Assembly: GCA_027924585.1 (NCBI GenBank)
Contig: BSBM01000712.1
Span: forward strand, 2,676,001 to 2,740,000
Length of the DNA stretch: 64,000 nt
Direction: 5' to 3'
From: Larix kaempferi
Taxonomy: Eukaryota; Streptophyta; Pinopsida; Pinales; Pinaceae
The first letter of the stretch is position 1. Each line of letters opens with the position of its first letter. Made by a program: the position numbers and the translations under genes. The notes under the pieces are model-generated. The model saw nothing but the letters and a program-made list of their open reading frames with translations, searched no databases and was not told the DNA's origin. Positions 35,854-47,576 of this stretch are shown piece after piece.

Positions 35854-36767
35854 TTGATTCCGAACCTTCCAGTTATGAGGAAGCAACTGACCAACAGGTT
35901 TGAAGGGATGCCATGGTTTGAGGTGTACACCTCTGTCATGAAGAATGATGTGTGGGATATTGTGCCAAGACCAGAGGGGAAGTCTGTGGTGATTTCCAGG
36001 TGGTTCTTCAAGATCAAGCATGTTGTAGATGGAAGCATCGAGAAGTTTAAGGTGAGATTCATGGTGAGAGGGTTCTTTGAGAGAGAGGGAGTGGACTATG
36101 AGGAGACATTCGCTCTAGTCACCATATATGCTTCCATTCAGGTTGTGATATCTATTGCCTTAGTCATGTGTTGGAGAATTCACCATATGGATGTGAAGAC
36201 AACCTTCCTCAACATGATCATTGAGGAGGAAGTATACATAGAGCGACCTCAAGGCTTTGAGGTACATGGGAGGGAGTCTCATGTGTGTAGGATTAAGAAA
36301 TCCTTGTATGAACTCAAGCAGGCACCCAGGGCATGGTATTCTAGGATTGATGGATACTTGTAGAGCATTGGTTTCACCAAGAGTGAGGCGAATCCCAACT
36401 TGTACTTATAGTTATTGGATTTGAGCCACTCATCTTGGTGATGTACATAGACAATTTATTTCTCATAGGTGCAGGGGAGCTTATAGCAGGGTGCAAGGAA
36501 GATTTGGCCACAGAGTTCAAGATGAAGGACATCGATTTGATGCATTACTTCTTGGGTTTAGAGGTATGGAAGAGATTAGGTGATATCTTCCTTAGTCAGG
36601 AGAAGTACACAGTGGAGATCGTGAAGAGAATCGGGATGGAGGATTGTAGACTGATGGCTACACCTATGGTATCCAACTTGAAGAAGATTGATTCTTCAAA
36701 TTCAGAGTTGGTGGATCCCAGAGTATACAGAAAACCGATTGGATTGTTGATGTATTTGGTCAACACC
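35854..36767 (+). pseudogene. Ty1/copia reverse transcriptase region, truncated
   Basis: MPWFEVYTSVMKNDVWDIVP starts the RT; then KARFMVRGF-like, RIHHMDVKTTFLN, SLYELKQAPRAWYSRID, and VMYIDNLFLIG, where the invariant YVDD active site is YIDN. RKPIGLLMYLVNTRP is the last copia-like sequence; RNase H should follow but is replaced by a foldback at 36768. Not functional. Confidence 0.85.
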
Positions 36768-36919
36768 AGGCCAAGTAATACACAACCCAAGATGGAACAC
36801 ATGGAAGATTTCTCAAGTTTCCTTAAAACATGTATATGTCCTACCTAAGTCTCAACACCGATCTTGAAAGAGGTTAATGCTTCCATGTATTCCATCTTGA
36901 GTTGTGTACCACTTGGCCT
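36768..36919. repeat. Foldback: 40-bp inverted repeats around a 72-bp loop
   Basis: 36768-36807 (AGGCCAAGT... to ATGGAAG) and 36880-36919 (CTTCCATG... to ACTTGGCCT) are complementary at 36 of 40 positions by my count. The structure interrupts the copia RNase H after the NTRP residues. It looks like a small foldback/MITE-type insert, or the edge of a larger element, since copia sequence does not resume to its right. No target duplication is clear. Confidence 0.8.
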
Positions 36920-39705
36920 AACCTAACAATGATTATGGCTTCAATAATCAACAACCCACGTCTCTAAGGAATCAAACCTTGGTGGGGGTCTATAACACTA
37001 CCTTGCTTTCACTAACCTAGATGTCCTCTTGTGGTTTCTTTACCTATTTTTACAATCCCATCCTTTTTCAAAATGTTGGTGATTAAATTATGTTTTTTAT
37101 TATAATAATAGGATAGTTTATATAGGTCAATTATTGAGATTGTGTCCCTTGAAATTGAGAGAACATTTTAGTTCTAGTATGTCAATTGATAGAGACATTG
37201 ACATGAAGGTAAGTCATTAATCCCTATAACATTTGTAACATCCAAAATTAGACATCGGTATGCAATTCTTGCATGTACTATCATACATATACTAAGATGT
37301 TCATTTTATAGGAGTTTATCTATCACCTTAACTTTCCTTCATCTATTTTGGAGCTAGTTCTTCCTTCTTGACTTTCCTTTGCACTTTTTCTTCTTTATGA
37401 AAATTTCAAACTTTATTATGAGCTTTCTTCCTTCTCTAATCTTCTCACATTTGCACAATTTTCGTTTCACTCTGCTTCATGTGACTCCATTATTATGTGT
37501 GATAGACACAATTCACTAACAAGATTGTGGAATCGGTAGGAACATGTAAATCAGTCCATTTTTTGACCAAAGGATATGTCAAGCATGAAAAATAAGTTAA
37601 CTTCGAAGAAAAAATCTCCATGTAGACTAAGGTTGTGCTTTTCTACTTTACTTTCATCCTTGATTTATCTTTTAAACACCCTTTTTCTTTGCTTCAAAAC
37701 CAAGTTAAAACAAACATTTCCTTCTTATACTAGTTGGCCATTTATTTAGTTGATTCTTTGGTTACTTAGTTAATATTCATCTTAATAGTTCTCCAATTAG
37801 GATACCATGAATTTGAACCATGTACATCATTGATTCCACGGGTTCTCTTGGCTAACTCACATCTATGCACATAGACTCCCTACTTTTTTTTCATAATCCT
37901 ACCTTGGTTTCTAATCAAGTACTCCTATTTAGTATCCATTCTTAGTGTCTTTGATAGGAATTGTGACACAACACATTGTGCAGAGTACCACTTTCTAATA
38001 AAGGAGCAACCACATATTTTACGTAAGAGAATTTCATGGAGAGTGTGACACAAGAAAAAAGAACAATGGAAATCACATAATAGGCTTAGAAAATCATAAC
38101 AAAAGGAAGCACGAGAGACAAAGCATGACTGCAATAGGATGAAGGTGTAATGCATAGTTTGAGCGTGAAGGGAGATGATGCCAATGTGATTCATAATCAC
38201 TCATCCTATGGCATTCATCATCATGGATGACTTTGAAATTTTAAACTTAGAAATTCATAATATTTATTGTACTGATTTAGTTAACATCAATGTGTATTGT
38301 GTTTGGTAAATTACAGTTGTGCAATATAAACCAATCTTGTTGCATAATTATCTTATGACTGCACTATTGCTAACTTCAAAAGTTACTTAGAACAATAAAC
38401 ACAAAACAGCAAACTCATACAATCACTCACCACAAGACACATATATTTAACTTGGAATCCCAAATGGGAAAGCTAGCATCAAAGAGGAGGATTTGTGTGG
38501 CTCCAAGAAATTTCAGAGAGAAGAAAAGTACAACAGAGGATCAATTAGAGTCTTGATCCTATGCCAGAGACTCAAAGTCTAAGGCGAGGTAACTACCTTA
38601 AATATACTCTCCCGGTTTCACACCCTTCTTCCAAAATCTCAGCTAGGTTTGCATTGGAGTGCTTATGAATTTTCTTACCTGTAATGTTATCATCCAAGCA
38701 AAAATAGCAGTGGCTTTCTCTTTTTTGAAGGGAGGGCTTACCATTTAGTCTGTAGGTTATCTCTTGTTGTAGATGCAACAACAAGTGTGTCCTCCTTTTG
38801 CTCTAGAATCTTGGTTCTTGCTATGGCTCTCAAAAGCTAGGACAACTTCTCCCTCCCTAAATATCGAATACTAGATCTTCTTCATCATTAATTGGAAGGT
38901 TTTCTCCCTCTCCACAATTGTAGCTCAGGAAACTTCCCAAATTAGTGTTCAATGCTTGAATGAACCAATTGTTAATGATTCCAAAGTGTCGAATTGATAC
39001 GGTTCGACATGGCTCGTCTATTACTCTTCCTAAATGCTTGAGCTCTTTCTCCGAGAGTGGAAATATCAACTGCCTTTGCAAATGGAAGGCCGAATCTCTT
39101 TCTTCCCTCAATTGCTAGGTCCCCTTCACATGAACCAACTAACTCTCATCTTGGAAACCCTTCTTTGTCCATCTCTTGGCCTTGCATCTCCTTCCTTCAT
39201 TAAGGCCAAAGGACTTCAAAGAATAGGTTATGGAATACTAACCGTTTGCCTAGTGAGCTTGTTTACCTGTCATCATTGATCAGACAACCGTTAGGTTGAA
39301 AGCTAGATATAATAAATTGGATGCACAAACACCATGAAGACACATTCATCAAGATAAGTTCCTCACCATCCACAAACTATCCAATAGAACACATCATTGT
39401 GACCAAGCAGGCTTCACATTTATCGCATCATCATGACAAGAAGCAACCGAAGGGGTTCAAAGGCCATCAAATCCTAAACTAATCATTAAATCAAACTCAA
39501 GGCATAGATCAAGCAAACCATCTAGTCACAAGCATTCAAAGATGGGTGAATTAAAACAATCAAAGCCACCGAAACCATCTGAGAGCATTGATAATCTCAA
39601 AAACTTCAACCACAAAGGCTTGTAAAATATGATCAGTGAAACTTTAAATTAATTTGGAGGGTCCCTATGGCCTAGGGTCTATTGATGGCATCAACACCTA
39701 GATAG
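36920..39705. other. No gene supported
   Basis: Several 60-90 codon frames occur on both strands (for example 38857-39111 on - and 39034-39279 on +), but they overlap and have no recognisable motif. The stretch about 38400-38640 read on the minus strand has a CTTTCCCATTTGGGATTCC word and T-rich DNA reminiscent of a copia LTR, without ends. Otherwise nothing. Confidence 0.35.
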
Positions 39706-40577
39706 GGTGCAAAACCTAAAATTTCATTGGGCAATTGGCTTTATAGCAAAATATAGAATATGTTTTGAAAAAAGACCATCACACTTAATATAAAAAATTG
39801 TAAAGGTATCGGGTTTTGGTTATAAAACCAATACATCAATGATTGTTAAAAATGCTATGTGCTGCTTATAGCTAGCTTGCCATGGCAATCAAAGGACATA
39901 TGTTAAAATCAAAGCAAATAAGTCTAGGCAATCAATTTAACACATAACTTTGTGCTCTTTAGAAAAGAAACATATAAATCAAACACCGTACCAAACTCTA
40001 CACAAAAGATTCACAAAGATCATTAAGCACCGTGAACAAGATACTGTAAGAATGTAACATTATAAACATAATTTCATTTGATTGTCAAACACCATGTATA
40101 TATGCTCTCAATGCAACAGGGCATTGTATCTTCCCATGGCCATGTATGCCCATTTTCCATTTCTAATAATGGTTCTTTGATTTCACTGCAATTAGAGATA
40201 TCTTGGCAGGGACTATGACATGACTATATTACAAAACAATTATATCAGGCTTACAATCCCCAATATATAATAGCTTATATGCAACCTTTTGTTTTACAGA
40301 TGAACCAGAGGTTCATAAGAGCCTTACCCAATGCACAAAAATCAGCCCCAGGCACACGTTTACATAAATATTTTATAAAGATTTACATATATGAATACTA
40401 TTCTGTGCCAATTATTTGACACAAGTTCATATTAGTGTGTTTGTAGATTTACCCAATATAGGTTAGAACGCACCTCTATATGTATAGAGATATTATACTC
40501 TGCTTAACGAACGAATGGAATAAGCATATTTGATATTAGTTTGAAAGCATACAAATATTTCTTGTTCGGTTGCTCAA
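39706..40577 (-). repeat. 3'-flank module of PPR copy 3
   Basis: About 870 bases beyond the stop codon, homologous to 26203-27061 beyond copy 2 and, in part, to the orphan copies at 24891-25640. This fixes the duplication unit as larger than the coding sequence. Confidence 0.7.
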
Positions 40578-43034
40578 TCACCAGTAATCTCTACAAGAAC
40601 ACAATCCATCCTTAAAGTGGTGAAAACGGTTTGTATCTCTCACAATAATTTCTCTCCCAGCAATCTTGGAGATGAACTTAGTGGCAATGTGGCAGTCACT
40701 ACACACGCGAAGGTTTTTCATGATACGGATGGGGGTTCCCGGGCTTGTATTCACGATTCCAAAAGCAATGGCCAGCCTCTCACTATGACTGCATAACATG
40801 TCTTCCTTCCTGTCCTCTTCCACATCTTGCAGCACGAGATTTGTGTTAGGCACATAGCCTGCCTCCTTCATATTCCCATACAAGGTTTCCAACATTGCAT
40901 AAATTTTTTCAGAATGAGGATGGCTTCTGTCTCCCACGAGGAAAGTATGAACCTCTCTATTTACCTCAATAAAACTATATCCTGGTTGCTTCTTCACTTC
41001 TCTCTCTTTCATCCTTGTCCTCAACTTTGCCACATCCTCCCATCTGCCTGCCTTCGCATATATGTTTGACAACAGTAAATAATATCCAGCATTGTTTGGT
41101 TCTAATTGGAAAAGGTGTTTTGCTGCTTGCTCCCCAAGCTCAATATTGCTGTGAATTTTACAAGCCCCCAGCAAAGCACCCCACATGACAGAGTCGGGCT
41201 TTAATGGCATCTTTTTGATAATGTCATGTGCTTCATCTAAACGCCCAGCACGCCCAAGAAGGTCAACCAAGCATGCATAATGCTCCAGCTTAGGTTCAAG
41301 GCTATAATCTGACATCATGCACTTAAAGTATTGCCAGCCCTCGTCTACTAACCCTGCATGAGCGCAGGCAGTCAAAACACCAATGAAGGTGATATGATCC
41401 GGCTTTGTGCCTGCCTGTTGCATTTGGGAAAAAAGGGCAAGAGCAGCTTTACCATGTCCATGAATTCCATACGCCCAAAGAATTACATTCCATGAGACGA
41501 CATTTCGGGTGGGCATCTTGTCAAACACTTGTCGAGCAACGCCTATATGCCCACATTTGGCATACATGTCTACAAGCCCACTGGCCACAACAAAATCAGA
41601 TTCAAATCCACTTCTTATTACATAAGCGTGGATCTGCTTGCCTTGTTCAAGGGCCAATAAATCTGCACACGCAGGCAGAACACTAACCACTGTGATTGAA
41701 TTGGGTTTTATACTGTGGACCTGCATTTCATTGAAGTATGCCAGTGCTTCACGAGGGTGGCCATTCTGGGAATAACAAGCAACGATTGTATTCCATGAGA
41801 CAACATTTCGTTTAGGCATTCTTTCAAACAATTTCTGTGCAATGTTAACATTCCTGCATTTGGCATACATGTCTACAAGTGCAGTGCCCACAACAACATC
41901 AGATTCAAATCCACTTCTTATTATGCAAGAGTGGATCTGCTTACCTTGTTGTAGAGCAAGTAAATTGGCACATGCAGATAGAAGATTGGAAAAGGTGATT
42001 GAGTCGGGTTTTATGCCCTCGATTTGCATTTCTTTGAAGAATGCAAATGCTTCATGCGGATAGCCATTCTGGCAATAACCAACAATAATTGTATTCCATG
42101 ACACAATATTTCGTTGAGGCATTCTTTCAAACAATTTGTGTGCAATATCAACATTTCCACATTTGGCATACATGTCTACAAGCCCACTCCCCACAACAAC
42201 ATGAGATTCACATCCACTTCTTATCAAACAACCATGGATTTGCTTACCTCGTTCTAGAGCCAATAAATCAACACATGCAGGCAGAACACTAACCATGGTG
42301 ATTGAGTTGGGTTTCATTCCGTCAACTAGCATTTCATTGAAGAATGTCAATGCTTCATGGGGATGGCCATTCTGGGAATAACCAGCAATGAGTACATTCC
42401 ATGACACAACATCTCGTTCTGGCATTCCATCAAACACTTGGCGTGCATTCTCTAAACTTCTGCACTTTACATACATTGACGCCAGCGCAGTACCCACGAA
42501 AACATCGGCTTCAAATCCCATTTCCAAGACATCTTCATGAATCTTTCTGCCCGCTTGCAGATCGGATAGGCTGCCACATGAATTGATTACATAAATAAGT
42601 ACCGATTTGTCCGGCTTTATGCCTGCACATTGCATTTGATAATACAGCCTCAGAGCTTCGTTGCAGAAACCCTTCTTTAAACAATCTCTGATCATCTCTT
42701 TCCACGAGGAAACATTGGGTTGTTTGTGTTTGTGTGTATTGGATTGCGTGTATTGGTTTTGGTTGACATATGCATTGCTACCAGCTGGAAAATCTCTCTT
42801 CTTCTTCACTTTATTTATCGGTAACTGTTTTAGTGCTGCTGCAACAACGGGGTGGTTGGGAGTATGACTACGGGCATAAAAATAAAATTGATAAGAAATG
42901 GTATGTAAATCTAAGGGCAAATGGAGATGCGAGTGACAGTTGTATTTACAGGAGAAAGTTCCATTCAGAGATGGAGTTTGGAATAAAGATAAAGAAGTCG
43001 GGGTAAAAGATGTCAGATCCATTCTACTGACCAT
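40578..43034 (-). CDS. DYW-type PPR protein, copy 3 (818 aa), putative organellar C-to-U RNA editing factor
   Basis: Intronless, 818 residues; longer than copy 1 by one extra 101-residue PLS block. Block starts (VSWN...GYSQNG-like) fall at residues 212, 313, 414 and 515, exactly 101 apart, and in the DNA CCATTCTGG recurs at 41761, 42064 and 42367 (303 bases). The first PPR starts near residue 109; E/E+ motifs run from about 616 (WGALLGACKIH, PGYSFIEVN). The DYW domain keeps HSE (750-752), CSDCH (Cys778, Cys781), HH (805-806) and CSC (812-814) and ends RDYW where copies 1 and 2 have GDYW, a change outside the metal ligands. All catalytic ligands known for DYW deaminases are therefore present. 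The start could be Met1 or Met5; Met5 (MDL) aligns with the other copies. Upstream DNA is unlike that of copies 1 and 2, so its expression may differ (inference). Confidence 0.94.
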   Translation of the reverse strand: MVSRMDLTSFTPTSLSLFQTPSLNGTFSCKYNCHSHLHLPLDLHTISYQFYFYARSHTPNHPVVAAALKQLPINKVKKKRDFPAGSNAYVNQNQYTQSNTHKHKQPNVSSWKEMIRDCLKKGFCNEALRLYYQMQCAGIKPDKSVLIYVINSCGSLSDLQAGRKIHEDVLEMGFEADVFVGTALASMYVKCRSLENARQVFDGMPERDVVSWNVLIAGYSQNGHPHEALTFFNEMLVDGMKPNSITMVSVLPACVDLLALERGKQIHGCLIRSGCESHVVVGSGLVDMYAKCGNVDIAHKLFERMPQRNIVSWNTIIVGYCQNGYPHEAFAFFKEMQIEGIKPDSITFSNLLSACANLLALQQGKQIHSCIIRSGFESDVVVGTALVDMYAKCRNVNIAQKLFERMPKRNVVSWNTIVACYSQNGHPREALAYFNEMQVHSIKPNSITVVSVLPACADLLALEQGKQIHAYVIRSGFESDFVVASGLVDMYAKCGHIGVARQVFDKMPTRNVVSWNVILWAYGIHGHGKAALALFSQMQQAGTKPDHITFIGVLTACAHAGLVDEGWQYFKCMMSDYSLEPKLEHYACLVDLLGRAGRLDEAHDIIKKMPLKPDSVMWGALLGACKIHSNIELGEQAAKHLFQLEPNNAGYYLLLSNIYAKAGRWEDVAKLRTRMKEREVKKQPGYSFIEVNREVHTFLVGDRSHPHSEKIYAMLETLYGNMKEAGYVPNTNLVLQDVEEDRKEDMLCSHSERLAIAFGIVNTSPGTPIRIMKNLRVCSDCHIATKFISKIAGREIIVRDTNRFHHFKDGLCSCRDYW

Positions 43035-44094
43035 TAAATCAAGGCTTTCATCTGCCCATTAAATCAAGCTGCTGTTTATGTTGATATACTACCTAGTTTC
43101 GAAATGAGTCTTAGGGATTGCTGGTTGCCTCAGACATGAAAATTACTAGTAGGAGTATGAGCCTTAGATATGAGAGAACAGTACAAATCTATAGCGGTCA
43201 AGGTTGAATATATGTTTAGATTTCTAAATACTAAATACAGTGAAGCCAAGCAAGTAGAAATGAGGCCAAGGCTACAAGGTTTAGGTTTGTCCAAAACCAA
43301 GGTCCAATTATACATGAATTGCAAATCTGATCATTTTGGAACAAGTCATATCATGCCGTTCCCAACCCATTTCAGAATTTGGTATTACAATAAACTAGTT
43401 CTCTCCGTGGTAAACTTGCAATGAAATGTTTATTCCGAAAAGCAGAACCCCAGATTTAAAAACCACAAAAATGCTCTGCCATTAACTCACCCTGGAAATC
43501 ATTTTAGCACAGTGTAATTCGAAATAGCTAGGATCAGAAGCCAAACCCATGAAAAGCGTTTTCAAGAATCTTTCACTAAGTCGAATGTGCACAACCAACT
43601 GTGTCTGAAACCCCAACTAATTGTATTTACCAAAAACGTTGGGAGGAACATTCTCCTCTAATAAAGATTGCCATGGATCCAGTTTGGCAAGAAGATCGAG
43701 GTAAATGGCACTCGTAAAAGAAATATTGTACGTCACTACTCACTAAACTGGAGGGCAAATTGGTCACGACCCACACATTATTGCAAAATGCTGATATGAG
43801 ATACAATAGAAATTCTTTATCAACAGCATTCTTGTCAAAATATTTTTTGGGAGTTGATCCTGCATTTTTAAATTACTTTTAGTGACGAAGGATCATATTC
43901 CATACATTCTCAAGGTTTTGGCATTTTTCTTATTTAACTTTTCATTATCTTGAAGGATCATATTGGTTTTCTGATTGATTTTGTAATGGTGTTTTTTTTT
44001 CAAATTTTCCCATATTCAAAAGAAGGTTATCTAACGAAGGCATTTAAAAAAAAAAATTATGTTCATAACATCTATTAGATGCATTGTTTAGATA
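43035..44094. other. 5' side of PPR copy 3, no gene seen
   Basis: No similarity to the 5' flanks of copies 1 and 2. The frame 43170-43424 on + is unrecognised. Contains T-rich and A-rich runs near 43990 and 44045. Confidence 0.35.
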
Positions 44095-44620
44095 TATTGT
44101 TATCACATTTAAAAGGAAGGGTTTAGGGATAGTAAGGAAGGTATATTTAAAATTAAGATTATATCAAAAGTGTGATGTTTTTTTTGGTGTTTACCAAAAT
44201 GCATTTTAAAATTATGTTATGGGTACTAGAAGGTGTAGGCATAAAAGTAAAGATATATTCCTAGCCAGTGGGTTCAAATTGATGAATTGGTATTGGGCTT
44301 GACCGGACAAATGTGATACATGGTACCATAATTCATAAGGTAAGGTAAAGGTTTAATATCCTAGTGTGTGTAATAAACAAAGTATTCCTGCCTCGAAGAT
44401 GTATTGTTATCACATTTAAAAAGAAGGGTTAATAAACAAAGTATCGAAGATGTATTGTTATCACATTTAAAAAGATGTATTGTTATCACATTTAAAAAGA
44501 AGGGTTTAGGGATTTTAAAGGCACATTTAAAATTAAAATTATATCAACAATGTGATGTTTTTTGGGTGTTTACCAAATGCATTGGTATCATATTGAATCG
44601 CTTATTAAATGTAATGTTAT
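44095..44620. repeat. Repeat cluster with TGTATTGTTATCACATTTAA units
   Basis: The unit starts at about 44093, 44398, 44449 and 44474 (spacings about 305, 51, 25). The first and last copies are followed by the same GGGTTTAGGGAT...AAAATTA...TATATCAA...GTGTGATGTTTTTT...GTGTTTACCAAA.TGCATT series, so a segment of roughly 130 bp has been duplicated with offset about 380 and its left edge further amplified. Non-coding. Confidence 0.65.
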
Positions 44621-46978
44621 TACATTAAATTGAAATATGAAAATATAATTTTAAATTAAAGTAAATAATAATGTTGATATTTTTTTATTAATTCTTTTAA
44701 TTTTTAATAAAGGAAAACCCTTCTTTGAATACTACAACAAAATCTTCTTTCCTTTTAAAGGTTGTAATTTTTTACATTTTTCATCAAAACAAAAAACAAT
44801 AACTTGTCATTTTGTTAGAACAAAAGAATTTATATTTGTTGTTAATGCATAAATCTTGCAATCATGCGACATTTTTGCAATTTACATAGTAAGGCATCAT
44901 CATCATATAGAATGCATCCCACTAAAGGCATCCTCATGAGATCCAAGAAGTAATATGAGTCCATAAATGCCAAAGAACAATCAAAAGATAGGACCGTCAT
45001 CTAACCTCTGTTTAGGTGCACAACTACGCAAATTACTAGTTATGTGCTTGTGTGACCCCTGCATGGATTTACCTTCAATATCCGCCTGATTGTCAAAACA
45101 ACGGGATCTCAACCACCAGCTACACATTAAAGGCTCATAAAAGCCCATCACCAACACAAATTCGAACTTGTCTTCTCAACATGATGGATTGGCATTCAGT
45201 AGCCCCCATTGTGCACCTTGAAGCTAGTTCTGAGGTGATGGGGTCACACTTGGATCTAGTTGTTTCTTGGCCACCTCTTGGCCTATAAAAGGAAGCCATG
45301 GGCATGCATCTTAGAATAGAAACCTAGAGCAAGGTTATGCTGCTGAAATTTTGTTGGAGCTTCTTCATAGCCCATCTCTTTCACACTCATTGGCATTCTC
45401 CAAGCTCCCTTTCCTTCTTCCTTCAAGGGGCAAGTGTTTCTTTCCATTGGTTCTTTAAGCTTTATGGCATTTAGTGTGGACAAAATAAGCCCCCCTAAGG
45501 GAGATTGATGGCTTCCCTCTGAAGCCTTCACCTCCTAGGTGACACTACATGTATTTGCTTGACCATTGGGCAATCTAAAGTGGTTCATGCATTGGCTCTT
45601 TGTTATGGTTTGCACCCTATTGTTCTCTTTGCTTATTTCAAGTTATTTTTTATTTTTTATTTTGTTTTATTTCACTAACAAATCCTTGCAAGATCTACTT
45701 TGGGGTTATCACAATTTCTTTCTGTTTCCAAATATTGGGCCTAGTTAACAACCTCAAGGGCTTTCTAAAGTGGGAGAGGTTGCACACATTTGTGCATAAT
45801 TTCCCACAACAGTATTTATGGTGACTCCACTTCACTTTTGTCCATATTCTCTTAACTAGGTTGTTAATTGTTCGATAGCTAATTTCGGATATATTGTCCT
45901 TTGCAGGTGAAGAGGTCCATGCCCTTCATTCCAAAAATTCGTCCTCCTCTTGGTTGTAAATTTTGTTTCAACAGATGTGTGGATCCGGGCGTTGCGGCCA
46001 TGTTGTTTGTGCGTACAATCCTTTGATAATCACGTTGTATGCATAGTTTAACATACTTTTTCCTATGTAGTTCGTATCTCATTGGCCGTGAGACCATTTC
46101 GCATTGTAATCATGTTACTAAGTACCAGTGAGTGTTTCTAGTGCGCTATTGTGCACCTGTCTCTGCTTTTTACACATTGCTGCTCATTTTATTTACTTTT
46201 TATCATTTTTTCACGGTCTTGCAGCCCCAATGGCTACTCACTAATGAACTAGAACTAATTAACTTGCAATAGTTGGCATGTTTCTATAGTAATTAGCTCA
46301 CTTAGACTAATATTAGGGGGTAAAGAGCCCATCTCTCTTAAAATCTACGTAGGTAACCAACCTTGAGGCTTTCAATGGGCCTCATTGTTGTCATTAGTAT
46401 TCAAGACATCTTAGGTTCTTTGTTTACTTTGCATGTTTTTAGGCTAAAGTAGTGTAGAATCCACTTTTTGCACACAAGCAAGGACCTAAAGACTATAATC
46501 TCCCTAAGTATGCTCGTCACCTCACACTTCTTGTGAGCTTGGTGAATCATAAAGGGGTGAGAATTGTGAAATATCTCCATTGCACACTTTTACTTCATTA
46601 GCGTTTTGTTTTTGCAAAGCACCATTAGCATATTTTAGAGTTAAAATTTAAATCTCCATTTGCATTTACTTTATACTCTTCTAGTTAATTTGCAACAATC
46701 AATTTGCTTACCTCACATGTGTTTGCATCACCAGTGCACACTAAGGGACCTAAGAGATCTTTCATTCCAAGAATGCTCTTCACCTTGCACTTCTTGTGAG
46801 CTTGGTGAATCAGAAAGGAAGAGAATTGTGAAATACCTCCCTTACACTCATTACACGAATTTAGACCCTTAAAATCAACATTTGTAAATTGTCAACCAAC
46901 TAAAATCCTCCATGGGAGGTCACAAAAAAACATTTTAGTCAGGTAGGATTGGGCTAGGCATCCAATAATTCCCACCAA
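44621..46978. other. Possible old LTR region with a diverged 120-bp duplication
   Basis: A TATA box (TATAAAAG, 45284-45291) follows CTTGGCC and precedes several hundred bases of T-rich DNA, suggesting an old + strand LTR, perhaps of the Ty3 remnant that resumes at 53.7 kb. No ends were found. A separate direct duplication spans about 46473-46600 and 46733-46855 (shared CACTTCTTGTGAGCTTGGTG and GAGAATTGTGAAATA). No protein. Confidence 0.35.
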
Positions 46979-47563
46979 TGATCTGGGTCGTGTCCCGGAA
47001 GTACGAGGGGGACAACAATTCAACTGAATGAGTCGGCTCTGTTATGGCGGAAGCAATTAAGAATAAGCATAATGAGAAAAAGCAGGATTACACTACACAG
47101 ATAAACACAATATGCGTAGACAATATGCAGGAATGCAAACTGATCTTCTGTTAGATGTAAAAAGATACATGGATCTATTGATTGATTGATGTTATAATAT
47201 TATACATGCTTATATATATTGTTGAGATGCTTGGGTGCCTTCCCGTTACGTTCAGTTACAAAGAAGAAGTTAGAACGGTCAACATTTCAACCGTTATAGT
47301 CGACTGGAAGACAAAGAGACAATATGTTGAAGTTTGATAGTTGCTGGTCCCATGTCGACGCTACTTGTTGATGTCGCGAACTGTGAGGTTGTTGAACATG
47401 TCAAAGGTGCGAATGTGTCGAGGTGTGTCAAATTCGAGACTCGTCGGAGTAGTGTTGATTTAGGAACCTGTCGGAGATAACCTGTCGAGTTGAAGTCGTG
47501 TCGAAGTTGAAACTTTATGAAGTTGCATCAATGTTGATGACTTGCCAACTGCGATGCAGATCA
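46979..47563 (-). repeat. 3' LTR of the 5.7-kb Ty3 element
   Basis: 585 bp; roughly nine in ten positions match the other LTR by eye, with scattered substitutions. A TATATATAAGC box on the minus strand lies near 47210-47220. The LTRs are rich in TCGA-containing words that have partly become TTGA or TCAA, the pattern expected from methylated-cytosine decay. Confidence 0.92.
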
Positions 47564-47576
47564 AACCTCCTTCCTT
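47564..47576 (-). promoter_or_regulatory. Polypurine tract of the 5.7-kb Ty3 element
   Basis: On the minus strand AAGGAAGGAGGTT directly precedes the 3' LTR start TGATC. Confidence 0.8.

Noticed and set aside
38857-39279. Overlapping frames on both strands that might be a small gene
   Set aside because: No recognisable domain, no paralogue in the window and no codon pattern I could judge. Left unannotated.
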